DNA of 64,000 nt, from NCBI GenBank assembly GCA_963589005.1, contig CAVAJR010000001.1, positions 62,001 to 126,000 on the forward strand, in the 5' to 3' direction. Made by a program: the position numbers and the translations under genes. Positions 17,524 to 26,181 of this stretch are shown one piece after another (the stretch's first letter is position 1; every line of letters begins with the position of its first letter). This DNA is from RGIG5612 sp963589005. Its GTDB lineage: Bacteria > Bacillota > Clostridia > Lachnospirales > Lachnospiraceae. The notes under the pieces were generated by a model. It was given only the letters and a program-made list of their open reading frames with translations, did not search any database and was not told the DNA's origin.

Positions 17524-18738
17524 GTGTCTTGTAGTCTTTTAATTATTTTGGAAAATATATCTAATAAATCGACTAATAAAATATCAAATAATCGAAAAAA
17601 GCTAAGAGCCAAAAAGCGTCACATCCAGCGAATGAATATTATGCTGATGTCGATACTTATATTAGCTGCATTGTGCGTGGTTATAGTGGGAATTTTAAAT
17701 ATTGTTAAGAACTCACCTGACCATTCGCTTGTGGTGCTCAGAGACAGACAGGCGCCTGTTGTCAAGGTGCATAATGCAGTATCTGCTAATGGCAAGACCT
17801 ATGATATCTCGGATTTTGTAGACAGTATTGATGATATAACTGAGGTATCAATGGAATACATTAATGCTCCGGATTACGATACAGACGGAATGCAGCAGAT
17901 TGTAATACGTTTTACAGATGAGGCCGGCAATTACGTGGACAAGAGCCTTAATCTTGAAGTCTACCATGATACCACAGCACCGGTTATATATGCGGATGAT
18001 GATATATATGTATTTTGGGGCGAGTCGGTATCATATAAGAGCTTTGTAGAAGCTGTAGATGATATAGAAGATGAAGTAACAATCGAAGTTGATAACAGTG
18101 AAGTGGATTTAAATACCTTAGGGGCATATCCGGTAACATATACTGCAACAGACAGTGTGGGCAATTCATCCTCCAAGACGGTAACCTTCCATGTTATAGA
18201 GCCTGATACAGACGAGTATTATCTGATGAAAGCAAATGAATTATGTGATCAGATTATAGCGGAAATAATTACAGATGATATGGATGATCTGCATAAGGTA
18301 TGGGCCGTTTATGAATATGTACGAAATATTCCGTATGTATTAACTGATTATACAAGAAATTATATCCGTGAGGGATATAAGATGTTAAGCGGTTATATAG
18401 GCGACTGCTATGGAAGCTATGCATCAGTCAGATTATTGCTTGACAGACTTGGAATAAAAAATCAGCCTATACAGGCAGATGAAAATTATACAAGGCATTT
18501 CTGGAATCTGGTTAGTTTGGATGGTGGAGCTAACTGGTATCATGTGGATGCAACTAACTGGACAGAATGGTCCTACAGACCGAATATGTGTATGATATCA
18601 GATGCAAGACTGGCTGAAATATCAAATCAGCACGGAGGAACGCATATATTTGACAGCAGTCAGTATCCTGCAACTCCTGCAGACAGCATGTACATACCGG
18701 ATGATATTTATTCAATGTATTCAGATGTAGCATATTAA
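17524..18738 (+). CDS. Membrane-anchored transglutaminase-like protein 2
   Basis: A 404-aa paralogue of the preceding protein, with the same order: basic cytoplasmic tail, one membrane helix (about 37-62), two Ig-like repeats (about 75-145 and 147-228; the second has LNTLGAYPVTYTATDSVGNSS), then a transglutaminase-like domain with C295 (GDCYGSY), H325 (RHFWNLV) and D342 (WYHVDAT). It lacks the Thr/Pro-rich tail of protein 1. The start is uncertain: GTG at 17524 has GAGAG upstream and keeps the basic tail, while ATG at 17632 lies at the edge of the helix. Both copies keep the triad, so they are probably both active. Confidence 0.78.
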   Translation: MSCSLLIILENISNKSTNKISNNRKKLRAKKRHIQRMNIMLMSILILAALCVVIVGILNIVKNSPDHSLVVLRDRQAPVVKVHNAVSANGKTYDISDFVDSIDDITEVSMEYINAPDYDTDGMQQIVIRFTDEAGNYVDKSLNLEVYHDTTAPVIYADDDIYVFWGESVSYKSFVEAVDDIEDEVTIEVDNSEVDLNTLGAYPVTYTATDSVGNSSSKTVTFHVIEPDTDEYYLMKANELCDQIIAEIITDDMDDLHKVWAVYEYVRNIPYVLTDYTRNYIREGYKMLSGYIGDCYGSYASVRLLLDRLGIKNQPIQADENYTRHFWNLVSLDGGANWYHVDATNWTEWSYRPNMCMISDARLAEISNQHGGTHIFDSSQYPATPADSMYIPDDIYSMYSDVAY

Positions 18739-18755
18739 GAAAGGTTTTATGATAA

Positions 18756-19487
18756 ATGGTTAATGGTAAAAAGGTTTTGGGAGTAATAGGCGGTATGGGT
18801 CCTATAGCAACGTCCTATTTCATGGAACTTGTTATTAAGATGACCGATGCCCAGACTGATCAGGAACATCTGGACATGATCATATACAACATACCATCAA
18901 TTCCTGACAGAACGGCCTATATTATAGATCACGAGAAGCAGAATCCGTTGCCGGTTATTGTGGGCATTGCACAGAAGCTGGAAGAGCAGGGCGTGGAATT
19001 TTTGGCTATGCCATGCTGTACTGCCCATTATTTTCAGGAGGAACTTGAAAAGTCACTGCATAAGCCATTTGTAAATATCATAAGAGCTACTGTTAATTAC
19101 CTTAAGGAAAGAGGTATTACGAAGGTAGGCATTATGGCAACAGACGGTACCATTAGAACAGGTCTGTTTAACAGAGAACTGGAGGCAAATGGCATGAAGG
19201 CAATCATCCCGTCACCCGAGAGACAAAAGGATGTAATGTACATTATATATGATAATGTAAAAGCCAATCAGCCTGCCGACATGGAACGATTTAACCGTGC
19301 CGGGGATGAACTGAAGGCAAATGGTGCAGAGGCCATAATTCTGGGCTGTACCGAATTATCCCTTGTTAAGCGAGACAATAATATCGGCGCAGGATTTATA
19401 GATGCCATGGAAGTATTAGCACAGAAATCGCTAATCTCATGTGGATCCACATTAAAGGCAGAATATGAAGAACTGATAAGCAGATAA
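18756..19487 (+). CDS. Aspartate/glutamate racemase family protein
   Basis: A 243-aa cofactor-independent amino-acid racemase of the Asp/Glu/hydantoin family. The two catalytic cysteines are visible: C87 in MPCCTAHYF (where the usual motif is PCNTAH) and C198 in LGCTELSL. The N-terminus has GVIGGMGPIAT. The real substrate cannot be read from sequence: aspartate racemases and the broad-substrate RacX proteins share this fold. It is 18 nt after the transglutaminase-like gene and upstream of the dlt-like genes, which suggests it might supply a D-amino acid for envelope modification. That link is an inference from position. Confidence 0.85.
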   Translation: MVNGKKVLGVIGGMGPIATSYFMELVIKMTDAQTDQEHLDMIIYNIPSIPDRTAYIIDHEKQNPLPVIVGIAQKLEEQGVEFLAMPCCTAHYFQEELEKSLHKPFVNIIRATVNYLKERGITKVGIMATDGTIRTGLFNRELEANGMKAIIPSPERQKDVMYIIYDNVKANQPADMERFNRAGDELKANGAEAIILGCTELSLVKRDNNIGAGFIDAMEVLAQKSLISCGSTLKAEYEELISR

Positions 19488-19536
19488 ATGAAAGCTTATA
19501 GTGAGCTTCACTGCATTGAATGAAATTTAACTGTTA

Positions 19537-19622
19537 GCGTGCCGTGAGCATCGACATTTAGCCACTGTTTGAAAACGCCTGCGCTGCTTGCTTTTTACAG
19601 CGGTGCGACTTTACGGCATGGC
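19537..19622 (+). repeat. Dispersed inverted repeat, copy B
   Basis: Full-length copy. The outer arm GCGTGCCGT (19537 on) pairs with ACGGCATGGC (19613-19622) with one wobble; the inner arm GCCACTGT pairs with ACAGCGGT with one mismatch. It lies between the racemase gene and the dlt-like genes and might separate the two transcription units. Confidence 0.75.
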
Positions 19623-19672
19623 CGCTGCACGTGAACACCTATAAAGTAATAATTATACGGAGATATACTCAT

Positions 19673-21190
19673 ATGCAATATACAAATATTCTTGAATACC
19701 TGGAAGAAACTGTTACAAAAGTACCTGATAAGGTTGCATTTGCATGCGATGACCATAGTCTTACATTCAGACAGTTGTACGATGAGAGCCGTTCGGTAGG
19801 TACATATCTTGCCAAGGAGGGCTTCTATAAGAAACCTGTTGTGGTATTTATGCAGAAGACACCGAGAGCAATTGCTGCATTTCTGGGAGTTATCTACTCA
19901 GGCTGCTTCTATGTTGCTCTTGATGAAGAGATGCCAAAACACAGGATTGAGCTTATAATCGGAACTGTCAATGCAGGCGCAGTGATCTGTGACGCGGCAA
20001 CGACAGAACTGATCCGGGAATACGGATACGAAGGCAAGGTATACAGCTATTCAGAGATCTCTGCGGCAGGTGCAGATGATAATATCCTTTCTTCTGTAAG
20101 AGACAAGCAGACTGATATCGATCCTATTTATGCTGTATTTACTTCAGGTTCTACAGGAGTGCCTAAAGGAGTTCTTGCATGCCACAGATCGGTTATTGAT
20201 TATATCGAAAACTTGTCACAGGTTCTTGAATTTGACCAGGAGACGGTATATGGCAATCAGGCACCATTTTATTTTGATGCAGCATTGAAGGAGATCATTC
20301 CTACAATGAAATTCGGAGCTACAACATATATTATTCCGAAGGCATTGTTTATGTTCCCGATCAAGCTTGTGGAATTTTTAAACGAACATAAGATCAATAC
20401 CATTTGCTGGGCAGCATCTGCTATGACAATGATCTCATCCTTTAAAACATTTGATAAGATTAAGCCTGAATATGTAAAAAGAGTTGTATTTGTAGGAGAA
20501 GTATTCCCGATCAAGCAGCTTAAGATGTGGCAGGAAGCGCTTCCTAATGCGATGTATGTTAATCTCTACGGTCCGACAGAGACGACAGGTGTATGCTGCT
20601 ATTATAAGGTAGACAGAGATTTTAACCTTGATGAGACACTTCCTGTAGGAAGACCATTTCATAATACGTCGATCATATTGCTGAATGATGATAATACAGA
20701 GACAAAACCTGGTGAGGTTGGTGAGATCTGCGTTAAGGGAACCTGTCTTACGCTTGGATATTATAACAATCCGGAGAAGACCAGAGAGGCCTATATCCAA
20801 AATCCTTTAAATAATATGTATCCGGAGACATTATATAAGACCGGCGACCTGGGAAGATATAATGACAGAGGAGAGCTGTGCTATGTGTCTCGTAAAGATT
20901 ATCAGATCAAGCATATGGGACACAGGATCGAATTAGGGGAAATAGAAGTTGTTGTAAATATGCATAAAGGCATAAAAACAAATTGCTGTATATTTGATGA
21001 CAATAAAAAGAAGATTGTGTTATACTATGTCGGCGATGCGACCAAGGCTGAGGTGGCTGCATTTACCAAGGAAAAACTTCCTAGGTATATGTTCCCAAAT
21101 GTTATAACACAGCTTGAGAATATGCCATACACACCTAATGGCAAGATCGACAGAGTATTTTTGAAAAATAAATATAATGAGGGAAAATAA
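19673..21190 (+). CDS. DltA-like amino-acid adenylating enzyme
   Basis: A 505-aa adenylate-forming enzyme like D-alanine:carrier ligase (DltA), which activates an amino acid with ATP and loads it on a carrier protein. Adenylation motifs are visible: AVFTSGSTGVPKGV (A3), FYFDAAL with D202 in the amine-binding position (A4), NLYGPTETT (A5), YKTGDLGRY (A7), and the C-terminal NGKIDR lysine loop (A10). At the position that is Cys in DltA (GEVLP context, said to enforce D-alanine choice) this protein has V274 (VFVGEVFP), so its substrate may not be D-alanine. GGAG precedes the ATG at 19673; an upstream in-frame GTG at 19631 is less likely. The carrier gene starts right after its stop. Confidence 0.85.
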   Translation: MQYTNILEYLEETVTKVPDKVAFACDDHSLTFRQLYDESRSVGTYLAKEGFYKKPVVVFMQKTPRAIAAFLGVIYSGCFYVALDEEMPKHRIELIIGTVNAGAVICDAATTELIREYGYEGKVYSYSEISAAGADDNILSSVRDKQTDIDPIYAVFTSGSTGVPKGVLACHRSVIDYIENLSQVLEFDQETVYGNQAPFYFDAALKEIIPTMKFGATTYIIPKALFMFPIKLVEFLNEHKINTICWAASAMTMISSFKTFDKIKPEYVKRVVFVGEVFPIKQLKMWQEALPNAMYVNLYGPTETTGVCCYYKVDRDFNLDETLPVGRPFHNTSIILLNDDNTETKPGEVGEICVKGTCLTLGYYNNPEKTREAYIQNPLNNMYPETLYKTGDLGRYNDRGELCYVSRKDYQIKHMGHRIELGEIEVVVNMHKGIKTNCCIFDDNKKKIVLYYVGDATKAEVAAFTKEKLPRYMFPNVITQLENMPYTPNGKIDRVFLKNKYNEGK

Positions 21191-21418
21191 ATGGAAAGAT
21201 TAATTGAGATTCTTGAAGGATTACATCCGGAAGTAGATTTTGAAACTTGTGATAACCTTATTGACGGAAAGATTTTTGATTCATTCGATATAGTGACTCT
21301 TGTTGCTGAGATTAACGAAGAATTCGATGTTGCCGTACCGGCAGAGGAACTCATTCCTGATAACTTTAATTCAGCAGAAGCAATCTGGGATCTTATTCAG
21401 AAACTCGACGAAGAGTAA
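21191..21418 (+). CDS. Acyl carrier protein, DltC-like
   Basis: A 75-aa acidic carrier protein. The phosphopantetheine site is S31 in IFDSFDIVTLVAEI. It begins directly after the stop of the adenylating enzyme and ends 10 nt before the MBOAT gene, so it is the likely partner that carries the activated amino acid. DltC has the same size and position in the pathway, although here the gene order is A-C-B-D-like rather than the usual A-B-C-D. The final WDLIQKLDEE is helix four. Confidence 0.88.
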   Translation: MERLIEILEGLHPEVDFETCDNLIDGKIFDSFDIVTLVAEINEEFDVAVPAEELIPDNFNSAEAIWDLIQKLDEE

Positions 21419-21428
21419 TTATTAAATA

Positions 21429-22997
21429 ATGTCATTTACATCAATTGATTTTTTAGCATTTTTCGGGATATTAATTATCCTATACTATGCATTGCCTAAA
21501 AAAATACAATGGATAGTGCTTCTAGTGGCCAGTTATACGTTTTACCTGCTTGCAGGTATAAAATATCTGGCCTTTATTTTGTTTACAACAATTACAACAT
21601 ACCTGGTTACGATATATATGGACAACAACCATCAGCTGCAGGCTGCTTATCTGAAGGAGCATAAGGCTGATATGTCGAAGGAGGAGAAGAAAGCCTTCAA
21701 GAAGGTTATAAAGTCTAAGGACAGGCTGTGGTTTGTTATTACGATAGTAGCCAACTTCGGTATTCTGTTTTTCTGTAAGGCCTGCCTTGTGGAGCCGCTG
21801 AGCGGCATGACGGATTCGTCTGTGATATCCTTCCTGTCAGTTGGTCTTCCTTTTGGTATATCATTTTACATGTTCCAATCAATGGGATATGTTATCGATG
21901 TATACAGAGGTAAGGCAGAAGCAGAGCGTAATTTCTTCAAGGTGGCTTTGTTTGTATCCTTCTTTCCACAGTTAGTACAGGGTCCTATCAGCAAATGGGA
22001 GCAGCTTAAGACATCTTTATTTACACCGCATACATTTGATACGAGACAGGTTGCCTTTGGTCTTCAGAGAGTATTATGGGGATTTTTCAAGAAGCTCGTA
22101 ATAGCTGACAGAATAGCTGTAGCCATCGGTACATTGAAGGGTACCGAGTATACAGGTGTAGGATTCTTCCTGCTTACTACATTATATGCAGTACAGATCT
22201 ACGGCGACTTTACAGGCGGTATCGATATTGCCATCGGTGTGGGAGAGACTCTGGGCATTACCATGCCGGAAAACTTTATAAGACCATATTTTTCTAAGAA
22301 TATTGCGGAATATTGGCGCAGATGGCACATCTCCTTAAATGAGTGGATGAAGAGTTATATCTTCTATCCTATAACCGTATCAGGACCGATGCTTAAGCTT
22401 GCAGTTAAGAGCAGGCAGAAGCTGGGCAAATTCGGAATGAGGCTGCCGGTATATATTGGCTCGCTTCTTACGTGGCTGGGAACAGGTGTATGGCATGGAT
22501 TCAATCTTCATTTTATCGTATGGGGATTGATGAACTGTGTCATAATTGTAATTTCCGAAGAACTTGCACCGGCATATGAGAAATTCCACGGAAAGTATGC
22601 ATGGTCTAATACCAGAGGATATAATATATTCCAAATGATAAGGATGTTTGTTCTGATGAATCTTATTCGTGCTACTGACCTGTTCAACGATGTAGGCGAT
22701 TATTTCAGAAGACTGGGATCCCTTGCATATAATTTTAATTTTAATATTCTGTGGGACGGTACGATGATGAACCTTGGATTGTCCCTGTCGGATTATATTA
22801 TACTGGGAGCAGGAATCATTTTAATGTTCCTTGTAAGCTTCTTCAGCAGAGATGATGTAAGTATAAGAGTTAAACTTCAGAGAATACCAAGGGCTGCAAG
22901 GTATGCGATATTTATTGCATTACTGATTTCAGTAATACTGTTCGGAAGCTACGGCATAGGATATGATGCAAGCAGCTTCATATACAACCAGTTCTAA
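21429..22997 (+). CDS. MBOAT acyltransferase, DltB-like
   Basis: A 522-aa multi-pass membrane-bound O-acyltransferase. DltB passes the aminoacyl group from the carrier across the membrane toward teichoic acid. The family signature is present: the histidine H356 in GVWHGFNLHFIVWG, and ENFIRPYFSKNIAEYWRRWH, with YGDFTGGIDIAIGVG ahead. About ten hydrophobic segments are seen. A charged cytoplasmic stretch (KEHKADMSKEEKKAFKKVIKS, near residue 78-98) breaks the first helices. MBOATs next to SGNH proteins are also used in alginate or other polysaccharide acylation, but the adenylation and carrier genes favour aminoacylation. Confidence 0.9.
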   Translation: MSFTSIDFLAFFGILIILYYALPKKIQWIVLLVASYTFYLLAGIKYLAFILFTTITTYLVTIYMDNNHQLQAAYLKEHKADMSKEEKKAFKKVIKSKDRLWFVITIVANFGILFFCKACLVEPLSGMTDSSVISFLSVGLPFGISFYMFQSMGYVIDVYRGKAEAERNFFKVALFVSFFPQLVQGPISKWEQLKTSLFTPHTFDTRQVAFGLQRVLWGFFKKLVIADRIAVAIGTLKGTEYTGVGFFLLTTLYAVQIYGDFTGGIDIAIGVGETLGITMPENFIRPYFSKNIAEYWRRWHISLNEWMKSYIFYPITVSGPMLKLAVKSRQKLGKFGMRLPVYIGSLLTWLGTGVWHGFNLHFIVWGLMNCVIIVISEELAPAYEKFHGKYAWSNTRGYNIFQMIRMFVLMNLIRATDLFNDVGDYFRRLGSLAYNFNFNILWDGTMMNLGLSLSDYIILGAGIILMFLVSFFSRDDVSIRVKLQRIPRAARYAIFIALLISVILFGSYGIGYDASSFIYNQF

Positions 22998-23014
22998 CAG
23001 AGGTTTATGTATTA

Positions 23015-24094
23015 ATGAAGAAAAAGAAAGTAATAGTAATAACCATAATAACAGTTGTAGTCGCAGCTGCAATATTATACCTCCTGCAGGAACTTCTTAT
23101 GCCTAAATATATGACAGAGACAAAAGAAGGCGCGATGATACAGGAGTATTACGCAAATGCTGGCGGAAATGATGTTATATTTGTAGGTGACTGCGAGGTT
23201 TATGAGAATTTTTCTCCTATAACAATGTGGGAGGAGTATGGCATAACTTCATATATCAGAGGTTCAGCACAGCAGTTAATATGGCAGACATATTATCTGA
23301 TGGAAGAAACCTTCAAATACGAAACACCTCAGGTTATGGTTTTTAATGTACTTGAGATGAAGTATGATACACCTGCCAGCACCGGTGCATCCAGTCAGCG
23401 AGAGGCATACAACCGCATGACATTGGATGGCATGAAATGGTCTAAATACAAGTGGGATTCAATCTATGCATCAATGACAGAGGAAGAGAAATCTAAAGAC
23501 GGAGTCTGGTCATATATATTCCCGATATTAAGATATCATGACAGGTGGTCTGATATAACGACAGAAGATTTTAAGTTTTTATTCAGCAGGGAACCGGTAA
23601 CTGACAATGGATATTTAATGCAGGTCAAGGTTAATCCGGTAGGAGATGAATATCCGGTCATCCCGTTGGTGGATTATACGTTTGGTGATAATGCATATTA
23701 CTATCTGGACAAGATAGTTGAATTATGCGAGGAGCATGGAACGCAGCTGGTGCTTATAAAGGCACCGTCATTATCGCCTATATGGTATGACGAGTGGGAT
23801 CAGCAGATGGTTGATTATGCAAATGAGCATGGGCTTTTGTATATAAACTTCCTGGATAAGATAGATGAGGTCGGAATTGACTGGAATACAGATACATATG
23901 ACCAGGGACTGCATCTTAATGTATACGGCGCTGAGAAATTATCGCGATACTTCGGTAAGATCCTGTCGGAGCAGTTGGGAGTTCAGGATCATAGATCTGA
24001 TGCTGAAATTTCAGCTAAATGGGAAGAGAAATGTGAAACTTATATGAAGCGGAAAGAAACCCTTGAAAAGGAACTGGAATCCGTAGTAGAATGA
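23015..24094 (+). CDS. SGNH-like protein of the dlt-like operon, with Cys in the nucleophile position
   Basis: A 359-aa protein with one N-terminal membrane anchor (about 6-27) and an extracellular domain of SGNH-hydrolase type. Block I reads VIFVGDCEVYENFSP: where the family has Ser, this has C60. Block V is DQGLHLN with D296 and H300. DltD in canonical systems is likewise membrane anchored and works with DltB, so a DltD-like role is likely by position. The C-terminal 50 residues are charged and look helical. AGAGG precedes the ATG, 18 nt after the MBOAT stop. I cannot say whether Cys is catalytic here. Confidence 0.75.
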   Translation: MKKKKVIVITIITVVVAAAILYLLQELLMPKYMTETKEGAMIQEYYANAGGNDVIFVGDCEVYENFSPITMWEEYGITSYIRGSAQQLIWQTYYLMEETFKYETPQVMVFNVLEMKYDTPASTGASSQREAYNRMTLDGMKWSKYKWDSIYASMTEEEKSKDGVWSYIFPILRYHDRWSDITTEDFKFLFSREPVTDNGYLMQVKVNPVGDEYPVIPLVDYTFGDNAYYYLDKIVELCEEHGTQLVLIKAPSLSPIWYDEWDQQMVDYANEHGLLYINFLDKIDEVGIDWNTDTYDQGLHLNVYGAEKLSRYFGKILSEQLGVQDHRSDAEISAKWEEKCETYMKRKETLEKELESVVE

Positions 24095-24194
24095 AGTCCG
24101 CTGATGACAAAGTAAAGGTTTTTAAGAAATCTCATTTGCCAAAGCAGCATGATAAGTCATATATAATAATGTTTAATACCGGAAGGAGATCAAT

Positions 24195-24755
24195 ATGAAA
24201 AAGAAAATTTGCCTGGCAATTGCTATGGTTATGTCTGCCGTTGCTCTTACAGCTTGCGGAAGTTCTTCAAAAAATACTTCAACCTCAGCTGAAACAACAA
24301 CAGCTGCCGCAGTATCAGACGAAGCTACAACAGCAGCTGCAGCTACTGCTTCAGCAGATCAATATTCATTTACATATAAGGGCACAGTTATCTCGATGAA
24401 AGCGGATGCAGCTCCGATTATTGAGGCCCTTGGCGAAGCTAAGAGTTATACAGAGGAGACAAGCTGTGCATTTGAAGGTCTGGATAAGAATTATACATAC
24501 ACAAGCTTCATTATGACAACATATCCTGATGGAGATACAGATCGTGTAAATTCACTTACTCTTAAGGATGATACTGTAAGTACAGCAGATGGAATCTGCA
24601 TCGGTGATTCTAAGGATAAAGTTGAAGAAGTATATGGCGCAGATGCATTTAATGGAGTAAATGCTTATATAATAAGTGAAGCAGATGCATCCCTGACAGT
24701 TATTCTTGAAAATGATAAGGTTTCATCAATCCAGTATAATGCAGTATTTGAATAA
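24195..24755 (+). CDS. Putative lipoprotein (186 aa)
   Basis: A secreted lipoprotein: the signal peptide MKKKICLAIAMVMSAVA ends in the lipobox LTAC with C21 as the lipidated residue. A Ser/Thr/Ala-rich linker (about 22-56) leads to a small domain (about 57-186) that I do not recognise; it has short beta-like segments and a GDSKDKVEEVYG stretch of the kind seen in proteins with repeating 'G.s..ev...lG' motifs. AAGGAG precedes the ATG. It lies 100 nt after the SGNH gene and is closed by a strong terminator, so it is probably the last gene of the dlt-like unit. Function unknown. Confidence 0.8.
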   Translation: MKKKICLAIAMVMSAVALTACGSSSKNTSTSAETTTAAAVSDEATTAAAATASADQYSFTYKGTVISMKADAAPIIEALGEAKSYTEETSCAFEGLDKNYTYTSFIMTTYPDGDTDRVNSLTLKDDTVSTADGICIGDSKDKVEEVYGADAFNGVNAYIISEADASLTVILENDKVSSIQYNAVFE

Positions 24756-24784
24756 AGACATCTGAAATAATTATTGACGTAACT

Positions 24785-24822
24785 AAAAGGGAGCTGGTCA
24801 CGATTTTGATCAGCTCCCTTTT
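24785..24822 (+). terminator. Terminator after the lipoprotein gene
   Basis: AAAAGGGAGCTGGTCA (24785-24800) pairs with TGATCAGCTCCCTTTT (24807-24822) with one G-T pair. The A/T ends let it work in both directions, which suits the convergent minus-strand gene beyond. Confidence 0.9.
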
Positions 24823-24870
24823 CACGTTCTCTGAATTAAAAGAAGTGCTTATATCTACAGTACAGCTTGT

Positions 24871-24914
24871 CACGTGCCGTGAACCCCGGTCGTGCAGCCA
24901 CTATTCGAAATCAA
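24871..24914 (+). repeat. Dispersed inverted repeat, left half only (C)
   Basis: CACGTGCCGTGAAC, then GTGCAGCCACT and TTCGAAATC match the left half of the repeat family. The right half is missing; the sequence runs into the end of the minus-strand hydrolase gene 26 nt later, so the element seems truncated at that boundary. Confidence 0.6.
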
Positions 24915-24940
24915 GGTTGTTTAGAAATGAAGCCCAGAAT

Positions 24941-26167
24941 CTAATATTCTATAAAGTCTTCTGGGTTAATATTTTCATCTGTGTCAGGCTCAGAGGATTC
25001 CAGTTCAACTGCAATGTCCTCATCTATAGTGCTGTTGAAGATCTTGGAGATCTTGGTAATATCCACATTTTCAGGCTCTTTTATGTCCTTGAAATCAACA
25101 ACCTCGACGGATGGTTTTCGGACGGAAGGCTTTTTATCATTGTGCTTGTTAATGAATTCCTCCAGGTCAAGTTCTTCTTCCTTGACAAATGGTTTGTCCA
25201 CCTCAGGATCAATAAAATCCTCCAATACTATATGGCTGGATTGCTCCATTGCAGCTTTTGGACTACATGGTATTTTTTTGCAGATCGCAAAAAGCTCCGA
25301 CAAAATATCCCTGTAGACAACTTCCTTCTTCGTGTCCTGAAGGATTTCATGACGCTGACCAGGGTAGAGAAGAAAGGCAACATTACTATATCCGTTATCT
25401 GAAAACAGATGAACCGATTTCATGAAGGCAGACTTATTGATCCGGCATGGGTCATCTTCACCACTTAATATACGGATAGGAAGCTTAGGATTTTTTCTTA
25501 TCCAGCTGCCCTTCAGATAAGTTTGCTGCATGAGTTCAAGCAGAGTGGCATATCCGTTTAATGTAAATACAAATCCGCATTTAGGATCCTTCTCGTAGCG
25601 TCTGACGTTCTCTTCATTTGCTGACAGCCATGCAAAATTCGAACCCTCTCGTGAAAATGCTCTTGCATAGCCTCTGTTTATCAATGAATCTGCAAATTTA
25701 GAACGATAATAATCACCTTTGAGAATTGTCAGCAGTTTTATGACCCAGAAACCTATTGTGCATCCGGAACGGTATGCCGGCATACCCATAAGAATCAGAC
25801 CGTCCAGAAAATTATCATATTTTTTCAGATATGTTGTTGCAATAAGAGTTCCCATGCTATGAGCGATAATTACATAAGGAAGCCCCGGGAACTGTTCCTT
25901 GGCATATAAGGTATTCTCGTGTACATCACCAACGAGCCTTGATACAGCATTATCTCCAAAATATCCAAGCTCAGCTGTTCTATTTACATTATTGCCATGG
26001 CCTCGCAGGTCGCTTGTTATAACTGCCAGCCTGTTTGTGGCAAGATATTGGGCAAAGTTTCTGTACCTGCCCTGATGCTCAGACATACCATGTATGATCT
26101 GTACAACGCCTATCGGGTCGTTGTTGTCTGGCATATATAAAACGGAATTTTTGGATAAATCAGGCAT
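24941..26167 (-). CDS. Alpha/beta hydrolase, lysophospholipase-like, with acidic C-terminal tail
   Basis: A 408-aa serine hydrolase of the monoacylglycerol lipase/lysophospholipase group. The oxyanion motif IIHGMSEHQGRY is near residue 24-35, the nucleophile elbow is AHSMGT near 98-103 (Ala in place of the usual first Gly), the acid is in SGEDDP and the histidine in GQRHEIL. The typical domain ends near residue 300; about 105 further residues are very acidic (EEELDLEEF, IDEDIAVELES, DTDENINPEDF) and probably disordered. No signal peptide is seen, so it is cytoplasmic. It is the last gene of a minus-strand run after the ABC-F and PHP genes, 14 nt past the PHP stop. Confidence 0.85.
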   Translation of the reverse strand: MPDLSKNSVLYMPDNNDPIGVVQIIHGMSEHQGRYRNFAQYLATNRLAVITSDLRGHGNNVNRTAELGYFGDNAVSRLVGDVHENTLYAKEQFPGLPYVIIAHSMGTLIATTYLKKYDNFLDGLILMGMPAYRSGCTIGFWVIKLLTILKGDYYRSKFADSLINRGYARAFSREGSNFAWLSANEENVRRYEKDPKCGFVFTLNGYATLLELMQQTYLKGSWIRKNPKLPIRILSGEDDPCRINKSAFMKSVHLFSDNGYSNVAFLLYPGQRHEILQDTKKEVVYRDILSELFAICKKIPCSPKAAMEQSSHIVLEDFIDPEVDKPFVKEEELDLEEFINKHNDKKPSVRKPSVEVVDFKDIKEPENVDITKISKIFNSTIDEDIAVELESSEPDTDENINPEDFIEY

Positions 26168-26181
26168 ATTTTTATTCCTAT

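Noticed and set aside
19673..24094. Alginate-type O-acetylation operon
   Set aside because: MBOAT plus SGNH would fit, but the adenylating enzyme and carrier protein point to aminoacylation.
24806..25402. 198-codon plus-strand frame after the lipoprotein terminator
   Set aside because: It is opposite the 3' part of the minus-strand hydrolase, has no ribosome binding site and has low-complexity content.
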